Origin: Lachnospiraceae bacterium
GTDB taxonomy: Bacteria > Bacillota > Clostridia > Lachnospirales > Lachnospiraceae
Direction: 5' to 3'
Length of the DNA: 55,580 bases
Assembly: GCA_017623215.1 (NCBI GenBank)
Contig: JAGAPO010000044.1
Coordinates: 1 to 55,580 of the forward strand
Position numbers and translations under genes: made by a program. Shown here piece after piece: positions 1 through 8,421 of the stretch (the stretch's first letter is position 1; every line of letters begins with the position of its first letter). The notes under the pieces were generated by a model. The model ran no database searches, had not been told where the DNA came from, and was given only the letters and a program-made list of their open reading frames with translations.

Positions 1-29
1 TAGTATTTCTCTTGTGATACAATCGACAT
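1..29 (-). CDS. start of an unidentified gene, cut by the window edge
   Basis: On the minus strand an ATG at 29-27 opens a frame reading MSIVSQEKY up to the window edge. An AGGAG Shine-Dalgarno sequence lies at 43-39, nine bases before it. Ten residues are too few to identify a family. The gene lies downstream of comEC on the same strand. The start codon sits directly after one arm of an inverted repeat (30-39 with 91-100), so translation could be limited by RNA folding, as is known for some transposase genes. This could equally be a chance frame. Confidence 0.35.
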
Positions 30-106
30 GCAAGGATTCTCCTTTCTGATGCATTGGTTTCTCGACAACTCCAATATATCATATCAAAGTGAATCCTTGC
101 TTTTTT
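30..106. terminator. perfect 10-bp inverted repeat with T-tract
   Basis: GCAAGGATTC (30-39) and GAATCCTTGC (91-100) pair perfectly around a 51-base loop, and a run of six T follows on the plus strand (101-106). For plus-strand transcription this looks like a terminator with a large loop. On the minus strand the same stem would cover the spacer between the Shine-Dalgarno sequence (43-39) and the ATG at 29. It could therefore be an RNA element controlling the truncated gene at 1-29. The rest of 107-141 shows nothing recognisable. Confidence 0.45.
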
Positions 107-141
107 ATTTTTGTGTTACCTATCTATTGTACCTCAACAAC

Positions 142-2460
142 TTAATGGGCATATCGGCATAGGATTTTTACTGTTCTTCCGTCTGTCTCCACCCGGACTG
201 CTCCGTCCTCGGCCGTGATGTACGTCCGGATTCCGGCTGCTTCCAGCCGCTTAAGCGTCTCCTCATGCGGATGTCCGTAGCGGTTATCCCTGCCGCAGGA
301 TATCATTGCTGCTTCGGCTCCGCAGGCGTTCAAAAATTCTTCTCCCGTAGAATACCGTGAGCCGTGGTGGGCCGCTTTCAATACCGTTACCGTCTCCCCT
401 GACTGCAGTTCCCGCTTAAGCTCCTCTTTCACAAGCGCTTCTCCGCTTCCTTCCAAATCCCCGGTCAGCAGTGCCCGGAATTCTCCAAAGGTCAGCAAAA
501 ATACGAGTGAAGCCGCGTTATCCTCTCCGTCATAATCGGCCGCAGGATGCAGGCATTTTAGTTGTAACGTCCCGGCTTCCATCCGATCTCCCTTTTCTAA
601 ATAGATGATTGGGATACCGTTCCTCTCCGCCGTCTCTGTCAATGCCCGATATCCCTGATTTTCTCTGCTGCAAGCCGATACTGCAAGCGCCTTTACCCGT
701 ACTCCGTCCGGTGCTCCCGACTGCTCCAGCAGCTCGATCAGCCCGCTGCAATGATCCGTATCCGCGTGCGTTGCCGCCGCAAATGCAATCTCCCGAATTC
801 CCTCCGCTTTCAGCATCGGGAGCAGGCGATATGTTCCAACCTCGTCCACAGAAGAACTGCCGCAATCTACTACGATTGCCTGGCCGTTCGTTCGAATTAC
901 GATTCCGTCCCCCTGCCCGACATCCAGGAATTCTAACGCGAGGGGCGAAGACTTTCCCGGGAGGAATAATACAGGAAGAAGCAGGAACCAAAAAAGACTT
1001 TTTTTCTTTAGGAGCGGAGCGCATCCCGCAAAACCGGTTAACGCAAGATAGTATACTATGATTTTCCAGAACTCCGGCCGTCCTGTAATCAGGACAGCTC
1101 CCGGAAGCGTCTGCACCAACTTACAGAGCCGCTCAAAGAATTGAAGAATCAGCCACGCCGTTCCCAGAACGAATCGCGCCGGAACCGCACTTAGTATTCC
1201 AAGCATTCCGCCAAGGGCGCCCGACAGGACCACATAGGAGGAAAGCGGAAGTACAAGCAGGTTCACCAGAATTGAATACAGGGAGATTTCGTAAAAGAAC
1301 CACATCATGATCGGGAGCAGCACTGCCTGAATGCAAAGCGGAGTCACCAATCGGTTCAACAGCTTCTGCGCATGCTCCGTCCTCTCTTTTGTGCGCAAAA
1401 ACACATGAACTGCCGGGGCCAGCGCCTGAATTCCAAGCACCGCTCCAAACGACATAAGAAATCCTGCCTGATACAGTAAGAGCGGATTCGAATACAGCAG
1501 CCACAGAGCCGCTCCGGAAAGAGCTGACAGACCGTCATAGGTTCTCCCAAATATCGGGGCCGCAAGCAGCAATACCAGCATAATGGAGGCCCGGATTGTC
1601 GATACCCCGCAGCCGGTCAGAAAGGAATACCCGCTTACAAGAAAAATCGAAATCACCGCTGCGGGGATCACCGGAACCGACAGCTTTTTTAAGAACATGA
1701 GGCAGGCCGTTCCCAAAAGGGAGACATGAAGTCCCGAAATGGAGAGAAGATGGGCGATTCCCGCAATATCATACTGCTCCCTTACCTCGTCGTCCAAAAG
1801 CTCCCGTTCTCCAAGCAGCATTGCACTGATAATCCCCGCTTCTTTTTGCGGCAGACAGGCTTGGTATCCCTTCGAAAGCTTGTCCCGTAACGCATACAAA
1901 GCAGCTTTCCACCCGCTTCCTCCTCGCTGCAGTACCGCAATCTCATCGGAATAGCAGGAATAAAAGATTCCTCCATTCTGCAATCCTGCGTAATAATCCG
2001 CGATATCGAACTGCCCCAGGTTTGACGCTCGTGCAAAGGCTTTTACTTTCCCTTTTGCGCTCACCAGATCACCGCTGGCGAATTCCTCTTTTTTCGAGGT
2101 ATACAGCACAACGGCCGCTTCCTCTCTCCCTTTTTCGCCTTCCCCTCCGTCCCTGCTACCTTCCGGCTCGTCATTCGTCTCTCCCTCTCCGATTACTACC
2201 GTGCAGTCTCTCAATATAATTGTTGCTCCGCTCTCCCTTTCGACAATCGAGTCCACACGGCCAATCACCTGCTCTCCGATAACGCTCTCCGGTACAACCG
2301 CCGCGCAGCGCGCCTCCTGCCCGATCCCGGCAGCGGCTCCGAGCACAAGAAACGCCGGCCATATTTCATAAATAAAGCAGCTTCGCTTTCGACTTGCTAT
2401 TAGAATCAATAAAAGAAAAAGAAGAATTCCGGCGGCAAGACAGATGCTCCTTATCCGCAT
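142..2460 (-). CDS. comEC: ComEC/Rec2-type DNA internalization channel, N-terminus displaced
   Basis: Predicted inner-membrane channel that carries single-stranded DNA into the cell during transformation. From the ATG at 2460 the protein has 772 residues. The competence motif HLLSISGLHV lies near residues 237-246, followed by many hydrophobic segments to about residue 500. A C-terminal metallo-beta-lactamase-like domain has DVGQGDG (about 513), THADTDH (about 564) and AAHHGS (about 695). Upstream of 2460 the same frame stays open to the preceding stop and encodes a typical ComEC start (KRPLAGIVLAYAAGIF). The ATG at 2460 has no good Shine-Dalgarno sequence, so the true protein is probably about 36-44 residues longer (see 2461-2593). 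It is the last gene of the comEA operon. The family and direction are clear; only the start is in doubt. Confidence 0.9.
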   Translation of the reverse strand: MRIRSICLAAGILLFLLLILIASRKRSCFIYEIWPAFLVLGAAAGIGQEARCAAVVPESVIGEQVIGRVDSIVERESGATIILRDCTVVIGEGETNDEPEGSRDGGEGEKGREEAAVVLYTSKKEEFASGDLVSAKGKVKAFARASNLGQFDIADYYAGLQNGGIFYSCYSDEIAVLQRGGSGWKAALYALRDKLSKGYQACLPQKEAGIISAMLLGERELLDDEVREQYDIAGIAHLLSISGLHVSLLGTACLMFLKKLSVPVIPAAVISIFLVSGYSFLTGCGVSTIRASIMLVLLLAAPIFGRTYDGLSALSGAALWLLYSNPLLLYQAGFLMSFGAVLGIQALAPAVHVFLRTKERTEHAQKLLNRLVTPLCIQAVLLPIMMWFFYEISLYSILVNLLVLPLSSYVVLSGALGGMLGILSAVPARFVLGTAWLILQFFERLCKLVQTLPGAVLITGRPEFWKIIVYYLALTGFAGCAPLLKKKSLFWFLLLPVLFLPGKSSPLALEFLDVGQGDGIVIRTNGQAIVVDCGSSSVDEVGTYRLLPMLKAEGIREIAFAAATHADTDHCSGLIELLEQSGAPDGVRVKALAVSACSRENQGYRALTETAERNGIPIIYLEKGDRMEAGTLQLKCLHPAADYDGEDNAASLVFLLTFGEFRALLTGDLEGSGEALVKEELKRELQSGETVTVLKAAHHGSRYSTGEEFLNACGAEAAMISCGRDNRYGHPHEETLKRLEAAGIRTYITAEDGAVRVETDGRTVKILCRYAH

Positions 2461-2593
2461 CGCCTGATCATACCGCCCTTTGAATTCAAAGAAATGCGTC
2501 AGAAAAATACCGGCCGCATAAGCAAGGACAATCCCTGCGAGCGGCCGTTTGTTATGAATGAAATAAATAAAATCCTCTTTCTGCCCCGTGCAT
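2461..2593 (-). other. comEC: hidden N-terminal part of comEC: frameshift or AUU start
   Basis: The comEC frame continues upstream from 2460 without a stop and encodes a normal ComEC first membrane segment, but it has no ATG, GTG or TTG. Two explanations fit. First, an ATG at 2593-2591 overlaps the stop of the lipoprotein gene as TAATG, a classical coupling arrangement; it lies one base out of frame, and removing one G from the GGGG run (2587-2584) joins it to comEC as MHGQKEDFIYFIHNKRPLAG. Second, an ATT at 2568-2566 is in frame and sits five bases after a GAGG (2577-2574), giving an AUU start of 808 residues. The first implies a sequence error or a real mutation; the second implies rare initiation. 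Confidence 0.65.
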
Positions 2594-3522
2594 TAATCCA
2601 CACTTTCAATGAGCTCCAGATTCCGCTCAAATACTCCTGAAAAATCGATGCCATCATAGGTCTTTCTTATCTCCCCATTGATAGTGAACTGCACCTTGTT
2701 GACATTCCCCAGATCAACCAACGAATTCACGATAGAATAAATCGTAACCTCAGCTGTGACCTCAGGACGCTTCTGCATAAACTTCTCGTTCAGGTCAACA
2801 TAGCAGACACCGTCTTTTGTCGTTACTCCCAATATCTCTGTTCCCTCCGGTATCGTCGGATAGATTTCCTCCTCGATCGGACCTCCTAAAAGCTGCCCCA
2901 ATACAATCTGCTCCAGAGAAAGCGTGCCGTCATACCCGACTGTAATATCAGACCGACTCAGCTTTGTGCCGTCCTCTGATGCAAAGTAGACAGTCACATC
3001 AGCACTCTGTCCGCCCATATTGTCAATGAAATCCGACTCCCGCATTCTCCCGATCGGATTCCCGGAAGAATTGTTCAACGGAAGGCCTCCCACCTGGAAT
3101 GACACGCCCTCCACTCCTTCTATCTGGCAAAGTGTCTTGACAATCGCAGCACGGCACAATATCTCGCTGACATGCTCCATCGCAGAATAGGAGGAATCAA
3201 AATTCAGCGTCACCATCCTCCCGTCCGCATCATACCAGTATTCCTTAATCGCAATATTCTCCGGCTTTGCCTTCTTATAAGAAAAATTCTTCGGCTCCGT
3301 CCCGTCAAAGGCTTCCACCAATTCTGCAAGCTGTCCTTTTAGCTCGTTTGCCTTCATCTCATAGGATTCGCTCACAAGCTTTGTCTCGCTGCTGTCCAGA
3401 AAATAAAGCTTGTATGCGCTGTCCTCAGCCGCTTTCCGTCCACAGCCGGATAACGCCATCAGACCGCTTAACAGACATGCCATTATTCGTATATATGCTC
3501 TGTTTCTGTTCCTCTTCTTCAT
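2593..3522 (-). CDS. GerMN-domain lipoprotein
   Basis: Predicted exported lipoprotein of 309 residues with GerMN-type domains, a fold known from the spore-germination protein GerM and from unnamed lipoproteins beside two-component systems. The start at 3522 is chosen because GGGGA precedes it and the protein then begins with a signal peptide (MKKRNRNRAYIRIMACLL...) ending in the lipobox LSGC, with Cys27 as the lipid site. An upstream ATG at 3624 gives a polar extension and has no usable spacing. The repeated pattern TVYFASEDGTKLSRSDITV followed by QIVLGQLLGGP near the C-terminus is typical of GerMN. It lies between the histidine kinase and comEC and its stop overlaps an out-of-frame ATG. A role in sensing or envelope function with the kinase is inferred from position only. 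Confidence 0.82.
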   Translation of the reverse strand: MKKRNRNRAYIRIMACLLSGLMALSGCGRKAAEDSAYKLYFLDSSETKLVSESYEMKANELKGQLAELVEAFDGTEPKNFSYKKAKPENIAIKEYWYDADGRMVTLNFDSSYSAMEHVSEILCRAAIVKTLCQIEGVEGVSFQVGGLPLNNSSGNPIGRMRESDFIDNMGGQSADVTVYFASEDGTKLSRSDITVGYDGTLSLEQIVLGQLLGGPIEEEIYPTIPEGTEILGVTTKDGVCYVDLNEKFMQKRPEVTAEVTIYSIVNSLVDLGNVNKVQFTINGEIRKTYDGIDFSGVFERNLELIESVD

Positions 3523-3629
3523 CTCGTCCCCATTTCTGCGCGAATCCGCAAAAGCCGGTCCCGCACCTTCCGATAGGCCGCCGTTCGAACTCGCTTCGAT
3601 CCCAGCGCAGCCCGTTTGCGCCATCCCTC

Positions 3630-5072
3630 TTACGGAATATAGCTGAGCGGAATCCGCACGGTAAAGGTAGTTCCTTCATTCTCCCGGCTGTATACCTTAA
3701 TCGCGCCCTTATGAAGCATCACCACATTCTTTGTAATGGAAAGTCCAAGTCCGGTTCCTCCGGTCTCCCTTGTTCTTGCCTTGTCCACCCGATAAAAGCG
3801 GTCAAAGATATGCTCCTGTGCCTCCTCCGGGATTCCAATTCCCGAATCGGATACCTTGATATAAAAATATTTGTGATCCGCGTTCAGGGATACCTTTACC
3901 CAGCCGTCGTCCACATTATATTTCACTGCATTCTCAATAAGGTTAGAAATCGCAAGCGACATCTTGACCTCATCCACCTCCGCCGAGACCGGCCGGAAGC
4001 TCTCAAAGATCAGCTCTATGTTCCGCTTCTGTGCAATCGGCTGAAGCCTCTTTAAGATTCCTTCCAGAAGCTCATTGACATTCAGCTCTTCCACATGGAG
4101 ATCGCTGGCTGATTTATCCAGCTTAACCAGGGAAAGCAGATCGTTGATAATCTTGTTCTCCCTCTCTACTTCATCATTAATGTCCGATAAGAATTCACGG
4201 TACATCTCGTTCGGTACGTTCTCCTGTGTCAGCAGGGAATCCGCCAGAACCTTCATGGAGGTAATCGGGGTCTTCAATTCATGCGATACATTGGATACGA
4301 ATTCCTGTCTGGAGTTCTCTAACGCCCGAATCCGCCCGATCAACCGGTTAAAGGAATCGGATATCCTTCCAATCTCACGGTATCCTTTGAACGATACTTC
4401 CTCATTCAGATAACCCTCTGTCAAATGATCGATTGTCTTCGCCATTGAATTCAGGGGATTCGTTACCTTTTTGGAATACACGATCGCAAATCCCACAACG
4501 GCGATCGCGATAATAATTCCGTACAGGAGAGCCTTCTGCCTGAGGAGCTGTTCCATTCCCAGAATTGCATTCGTCGAAAACGTAATCACCAGCACTCCCT
4601 CCGTGCTTTCGGAATCCGTCGAGGTAATCGGCATCATTATCTCCGTATACCGTTCGTACCGGTTAATATACGTCTCTTTTCCGTTCTTCAGACACTTGAC
4701 AACGTTCTGAGCGATTAGGGTCTTACCAAGCTCCTGGCCGTAGGTGTCCCTTACCACGTTCAGATCCTCATTCACCACAAGAATCCGCCCCTCGTAAATA
4801 CTTGCCATCAATGACAGCTCATCATTCACGGCCGTATCGTCCGCGTTCATCAGCGCACCGGTCGGCAAAAAGCGGTTGACAATAAAGCTTCCGTAGCGCT
4901 GTACCTCCGAAAGCTTTGTACTGTTCGCTCTTGAGCGATAGGCATTCACAAGCCCCGCTGTTATGATTAACGTGGGAATCATTCCCACAAGCAATAATAC
5001 CATCAGAATATGCATACGCATACTCAATAAAGTCTGTAGTTTTTGTTTAATTCTGGAAAAAATATCCAACAC
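3630..5072 (-). CDS. sensor histidine kinase with HAMP domain, partner of the adjacent OmpR-type regulator
   Basis: Membrane sensor kinase. In order it has an N-terminal membrane helix (MHILMVLLLVGMIPTLIIT), an extracytoplasmic region of about 130 residues, a second helix (LLYGIIIAIAVVGFAIVYS), a HAMP linker, a HisKA segment with SNVSHELKTPITSMK whose His is the phosphorylation site, and a HATPase domain with NLIENAVKYN, DSGIGIP and GGTGLGLSI. Layout and motifs resemble WalK/PhoR-type kinases. The start is uncertain: the frame is open to 5147, but that overlaps the regulator by about 100 bases. GTG at 5072 or ATG at 5021 are better choices, and neither has a strong ribosome site. Overlap with the regulator gene implies coupled translation. 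Confidence 0.88.
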   Translation of the reverse strand: MLDIFSRIKQKLQTLLSMRMHILMVLLLVGMIPTLIITAGLVNAYRSRANSTKLSEVQRYGSFIVNRFLPTGALMNADDTAVNDELSLMASIYEGRILVVNEDLNVVRDTYGQELGKTLIAQNVVKCLKNGKETYINRYERYTEIMMPITSTDSESTEGVLVITFSTNAILGMEQLLRQKALLYGIIIAIAVVGFAIVYSKKVTNPLNSMAKTIDHLTEGYLNEEVSFKGYREIGRISDSFNRLIGRIRALENSRQEFVSNVSHELKTPITSMKVLADSLLTQENVPNEMYREFLSDINDEVERENKIINDLLSLVKLDKSASDLHVEELNVNELLEGILKRLQPIAQKRNIELIFESFRPVSAEVDEVKMSLAISNLIENAVKYNVDDGWVKVSLNADHKYFYIKVSDSGIGIPEEAQEHIFDRFYRVDKARTRETGGTGLGLSITKNVVMLHKGAIKVYSRENEGTTFTVRIPLSYIP

Positions 5073-5736
5073 CCCATTTTGTATGTATATATTTTGGTTC
5101 GCTTGGATTATTCTCAATCTTCTCGCGCAGTCTGCGGATGTGTACATCTACAGTTCTGACATCTCCCGGATAATCATAGCCCCAGACAATGTTCAGAAGA
5201 TTCTCCCTGCTGTAAACCTTGTTCGGATTATTGATAAGAAGCTCGAGCAGATCGAACTCCTTCGCGGTCAGATTGACCTCACGTCCGGCGATAAAGACTC
5301 TTCTGCTTTCGCAGTCCACCTTCATATCGCCGAAGGTAATCACCTTGGAATTCTGTTCCGCAGCAACGCTCTTCCCGCTTCTGCGCATAATTGCCTTAAT
5401 ACGCGCCTTTACCTCCAGAATATTGAACGGCTTTGTAATATAATCATCCGCACCATATTCCAGACCCAGGATCTTATCCATATCATCACCCTTTGCCGTC
5501 AGCATAATAATAGGCATATTGGAGAATTCCCGAATCTGCTGGCACACCTCGAACCCGGTCAGCTTCGGAAGCATAACATCCAAAAGCACCACATCATACT
5601 CCGTCCTTCTTGCCATGGCAAGCGCTTCCTCGCCGTCATAGGCGCAGTCCACCTCCATACCGTCCTGCTCGAGGCTGAAACGGATTCCTTTTACAATTAA
5701 CTTCTCATCATCCACAACAAGCACTTTTTTACCCAA
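5047..5736 (-). CDS. OmpR/PhoB-family response regulator
   Basis: DNA-binding response regulator of 229 residues. The receiver domain has the acidic pair VVDDEK, the phospho-acceptor Asp in VVLLDVMLP, and the conserved Lys in YITKPF. The C-terminal winged helix shows LTAKEFDLLELL and the recognition segment VRTVDVHIRRLREKI, ending in KWGVGYFF. A TTG start at 5736 is preferred because GAGGTGA (5748-5742) sits five bases upstream. An ATG at 5754 would put that Shine-Dalgarno sequence inside the gene. It resembles WalR/YycF and PhoB in length and sequence. It follows comEA and overlaps the kinase gene, so the pair should work together. Its targets are not visible here. Confidence 0.9.
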   Translation of the reverse strand: MGKKVLVVDDEKLIVKGIRFSLEQDGMEVDCAYDGEEALAMARRTEYDVVLLDVMLPKLTGFEVCQQIREFSNMPIIMLTAKGDDMDKILGLEYGADDYITKPFNILEVKARIKAIMRRSGKSVAAEQNSKVITFGDMKVDCESRRVFIAGREVNLTAKEFDLLELLINNPNKVYSRENLLNIVWGYDYPGDVRTVDVHIRRLREKIENNPSEPKYIHTKWGVGYFFQN

Positions 5737-5766
5737 CGAATTCACCTCATTCAAATTCTATATCCA

Positions 5767-6477
5767 TTAATTGACCGTTATCCGATCCTTTAAGTTCTCA
5801 TATACCGAACCGCTGATTCCGGATACTCTCTGGATATCTTCCGCATGCTGGAACGGTCCGTCCCTTTGACGGCTCTTAATCACTGCTTCCGCTCTTGCGC
5901 TTCCGATTCCCGGAAGCGACATCAAAAGCTCTTTATCAGCGGTATTGATGTTCACCTTTCCATCCGCATCCGCCTGACTGTCCGGACTCTCCTGCGGCAA
6001 TCCGGAATTCTCACCCAAGAGAATTCCCACAGATCCTCCTGCCGCTTCAGCTTCTTCCTTTGACGGCACATAGATCCTCTGTCCGTCCGTTACCGGAAGC
6101 GCCTGATTCAGCCAATCTCCCGCCGCGTTCTCCGTTAGGCCGCCTGCGGCGTTAATTGCATCCACAACACGGGAGCCTTCCTTCAGCTCATAGACTCCGG
6201 GCGCCATCACCTGACCGCATACATGAATCCATATGGCAGCCGGAATCTCTTTTGACACTTCCTCTGCCTGAGTGAAGTCCTGCTCCTCCTCCGAATGATC
6301 CATCACAGACTTCTCCGAACTCAGAATCCAGAATTCCTCCTCCGAATCCTTCCAAAGAGGGAACCGGAATTCCTTTCCCTCCGTCCCGGAATCTCTGCCG
6401 GATACCGCCAGATAATACACTCCTGCCGCAAAGAACAGCAGGACCACGGCTAACATAGTAATCTCCTTTTTCTTCAC
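5767..6477 (-). CDS. comEA: ComEA-type DNA receptor with SLBB and helix-hairpin-helix domains
   Basis: Predicted membrane-anchored DNA receptor of 236 residues for transformation. A membrane helix spans about residues 7-25 (ITMLAVVLLFFAAGVYYLA). A soluble linker follows, then an SLBB-like domain at about 85-150 (IHVCGQVMAPGVYELKEGSRVVDAI). The C-terminal HhH domain reads GKVNINTADKELLMSLPGIG and then ARAEAVIKSR, the DNA-backbone binding hairpins. The start is GTG at 6477, with AGAGGTGA seven bases upstream. It is the first gene of an operon that ends with comEC, with a two-component system and a lipoprotein in between. A promoter lies at 6539-6567. Confidence 0.9.
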   Translation of the reverse strand: MKKKEITMLAVVLLFFAAGVYYLAVSGRDSGTEGKEFRFPLWKDSEEEFWILSSEKSVMDHSEEEQDFTQAEEVSKEIPAAIWIHVCGQVMAPGVYELKEGSRVVDAINAAGGLTENAAGDWLNQALPVTDGQRIYVPSKEEAEAAGGSVGILLGENSGLPQESPDSQADADGKVNINTADKELLMSLPGIGSARAEAVIKSRQRDGPFQHAEDIQRVSGISGSVYENLKDRITVN

Positions 6478-6538
6478 ACAGAATCACCTCTTCGGATCCT
6501 CTGCCAAAATCGTACCCTCATACGCTTTCGTACTTCTT

Positions 6539-6567
6539 ATTGTACCCAATCCGCCCGGCGATTACAA
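6539..6567 (-). promoter_or_regulatory. promoter of the comEA-comEC operon
   Basis: On the minus strand TTGTAA (6567-6562) and TACAAT (6544-6539) are separated by 17 bases, a good sigma-A promoter about 60 bases before the comEA start. No operator was recognised around it. Confidence 0.6.
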
Positions 6568-6613
6568 GTCATAATTCCTTAATTTTTGAAATAATTTTAG
6601 CCGCCGTCTTTTA

Positions 6614-7048
6614 TTATTCCCATTTGAATATAATAATGCCGACAATCGCAAGAGCAAGGCCGATTAGCTTCTTCCAATCGAAAGGAACCCTCTCCATTCC
6701 GAACAGGCCGAACAGCTCAAGCAGATAGGAAACCAGCAGCTGCGCGGTTACAATCAGCATCGCGGATTTGGCAGGCCCCAACGATTGTACGCTCTTTACT
6801 ACGGTGTACGTGATAAACGCTCCGATTGCTCCGCCAAGCAGCATATATTTGTGATCAACCTGGAACAGCGCTCCGAAGCTCCCCTCGCGTCCGGTAATCA
6901 GCCACGCTGCAATACACACAATCAGCGCGGTCAGCTGAACGAACGAGGAGGCCACCCAGATACCGGTCTGTTTTGTCACACCGGTGTTGAATACTCCCTG
7001 AATGCTCATCAGCGCACCGGATATGATTGCGATAATCATTCCCATCAT
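6614..7048 (-). CDS. YdcZ/DUF606-type small multidrug/metabolite transporter-like protein
   Basis: Integral membrane protein of 144 residues with about five hydrophobic helices. The arrangement is typical of the YdcZ (DUF606) branch of the drug/metabolite transporter superfamily: MIIAIISGALMSIQGVFN at the N-terminus, LLGGAIGAFITY in the middle and LIGLALAIVGIIIF at the end. The substrate is unknown. The start is ATG at 7048 with GGAGGA six bases upstream; a second ATG follows directly. It precedes comEA by 136 bases, but comEA has its own promoter, so a functional link is not supported. Confidence 0.82.
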   Translation of the reverse strand: MMGMIIAIISGALMSIQGVFNTGVTKQTGIWVASSFVQLTALIVCIAAWLITGREGSFGALFQVDHKYMLLGGAIGAFITYTVVKSVQSLGPAKSAMLIVTAQLLVSYLLELFGLFGMERVPFDWKKLIGLALAIVGIIIFKWE

Positions 7049-7117
7049 AGAATCTCCTCCATTATAGTCTCATTTATTATTAGGATATCCATTTGGAAAT
7101 GTTTTAAACGAAAAAGA

Positions 7118-7208
7118 AAAGGATATTGCAAAACACCGACATTCCATAAGCGTCTGCCATCTTCCCAATGAACAGCAGTCTTTGGAACGCGCTCCTGCAA
7201 TACCCTTT
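7118..7208 (-). terminator. terminator after argD
   Basis: Minus-strand arms AAAGGGTATTGCA (7208-7196) and TGCAATATCCTTT (7130-7118) pair over 13 bases with one G-U pair and a 65-base loop. TTCTTTTTC follows. It lies just past the argD stop and closes the argCJBD operon. The large loop is unusual and may fold further. The rest of 7049-7223 holds the ribosome site of the YdcZ gene and nothing else recognised. Confidence 0.55.
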
Positions 7209-7223
7209 ATTATAACCGTTTCG

Positions 7224-8405
7224 TTACAGACACTCGTTCAAAATTGCAATCATCTCATCCACATGTGCCTTTGTAATCACGAGCGGAGGCAGGAAGCGAA
7301 TCACATTCGCTCCGGCCGCGATGATAATCAGTCCCTTATCCATCGCGCGCAGAATAATATCCTTAACCGGAACCGTGAATTCCAAGCCCTGCATCAGGCC
7401 GAATCCGCGGTGGTCCTTTACACAGTCATGCTCCGCCTTGAACTCCTCGAGCCTTTCTGCGAGATAAGCTCCGACCTCGTTCACATTCTCAAGCACGTTC
7501 TCCGATTCGAACAGGTCAAATACCTTGCTGACCGCAGCTGTCGCGAACGGATTGCCGCCATACGTGGTTCCGTGATCACCCGGCACAAAAGCCGCCGCAA
7601 CTTCTTCCTTCGCCGCAAATGCTCCCACCGGAACGCCGCAGCCAAGCGCTTTTGCCGTTGTCATGATGTCGGGCTCAACCCCGTATTTCTGGTAGCAGTA
7701 CATCGCACCGCAGCGGCCCATACCGCACTGAATCTCATCAAGAATCAGAAGAATTCCCTTTTCATCGCACAGCGCGCGAATCTTCTTTAAGAATTCCGGA
7801 TCCGCAGGATACAGACCGCCCTCCCCCTGGAGGGTCTCCATCAGGATTGCCGCCGTCTTCTCCGTAACCTTCGATGCGACATCCTCGTAATTATTATACT
7901 CCGCAAATACGGTTCCGCCGATTAACGGCTCGAACGCCTCGCGATATTTCGGATTCCCCGTTACGGACAGCGCTCCCATGCTGCGTCCATGGAACGAGTG
8001 ATTCATTGCTATAATCTCGGAATCCGCCTTTCCGTGCTTATTAAAATAGTATTTTCTCGCAAGCTTCACCGCGCCCTCAATCGCCTCGGTTCCGCTGTTC
8101 GTAAAGAACACGCGGTCCATTCCGGAGGCCTTCGCAAGCTTCTTGGCCGCATTCAGTGTCGGAACATTGTAATAATAATTCGACGTATGCAGCAGCTTGT
8201 CAATCTGCGCCTTTAAGGCATCATTATATTCTTTATTATTGTATCCGAGTGCGAACACCGCGATACCCGCTGCAAAATCCAGATATTTCTTCCCGTCGGT
8301 ATCATACAGATACACGCCGTCACCCTTATCCAGAATTAGCTGATACCGGCTGTAGGTATGCATTAATACCTGCTCCGCCTCGTTTATAATCTGCATCTTA
8401 TCCAT
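7224..8405 (-). CDS. argD: acetylornithine aminotransferase
   Basis: Pyridoxal-phosphate enzyme that converts N-acetylglutamate semialdehyde to N-acetylornithine with glutamate as amino donor, in the cytoplasm. The 393-residue protein shows the class III aminotransferase signature LILDEIQCGMGRCG, with the cofactor Lys in TTAKALGCGVP. FTNSGTEAIEGAVKLARKY is the phosphate-binding segment and HGTTYGGNPFA a conserved active-site stretch. The start at 8405 is chosen because AAGGAGATATTT precedes it; the open frame extends upstream into argB. Last gene of argC-argJ-argB-argD. Confidence 0.95.
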   Translation of the reverse strand: MDKMQIINEAEQVLMHTYSRYQLILDKGDGVYLYDTDGKKYLDFAAGIAVFALGYNNKEYNDALKAQIDKLLHTSNYYYNVPTLNAAKKLAKASGMDRVFFTNSGTEAIEGAVKLARKYYFNKHGKADSEIIAMNHSFHGRSMGALSVTGNPKYREAFEPLIGGTVFAEYNNYEDVASKVTEKTAAILMETLQGEGGLYPADPEFLKKIRALCDEKGILLILDEIQCGMGRCGAMYCYQKYGVEPDIMTTAKALGCGVPVGAFAAKEEVAAAFVPGDHGTTYGGNPFATAAVSKVFDLFESENVLENVNEVGAYLAERLEEFKAEHDCVKDHRGFGLMQGLEFTVPVKDIILRAMDKGLIIIAAGANVIRFLPPLVITKAHVDEMIAILNECL

Positions 8406-8421
8406 AAATATCTCCTTCACC

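Noticed and set aside
3523..3624. A longer start for the GerMN lipoprotein at 3624
   Set aside because: It would put 34 polar residues before a clear lipoprotein signal peptide, and no usable spacing from a Shine-Dalgarno sequence exists.
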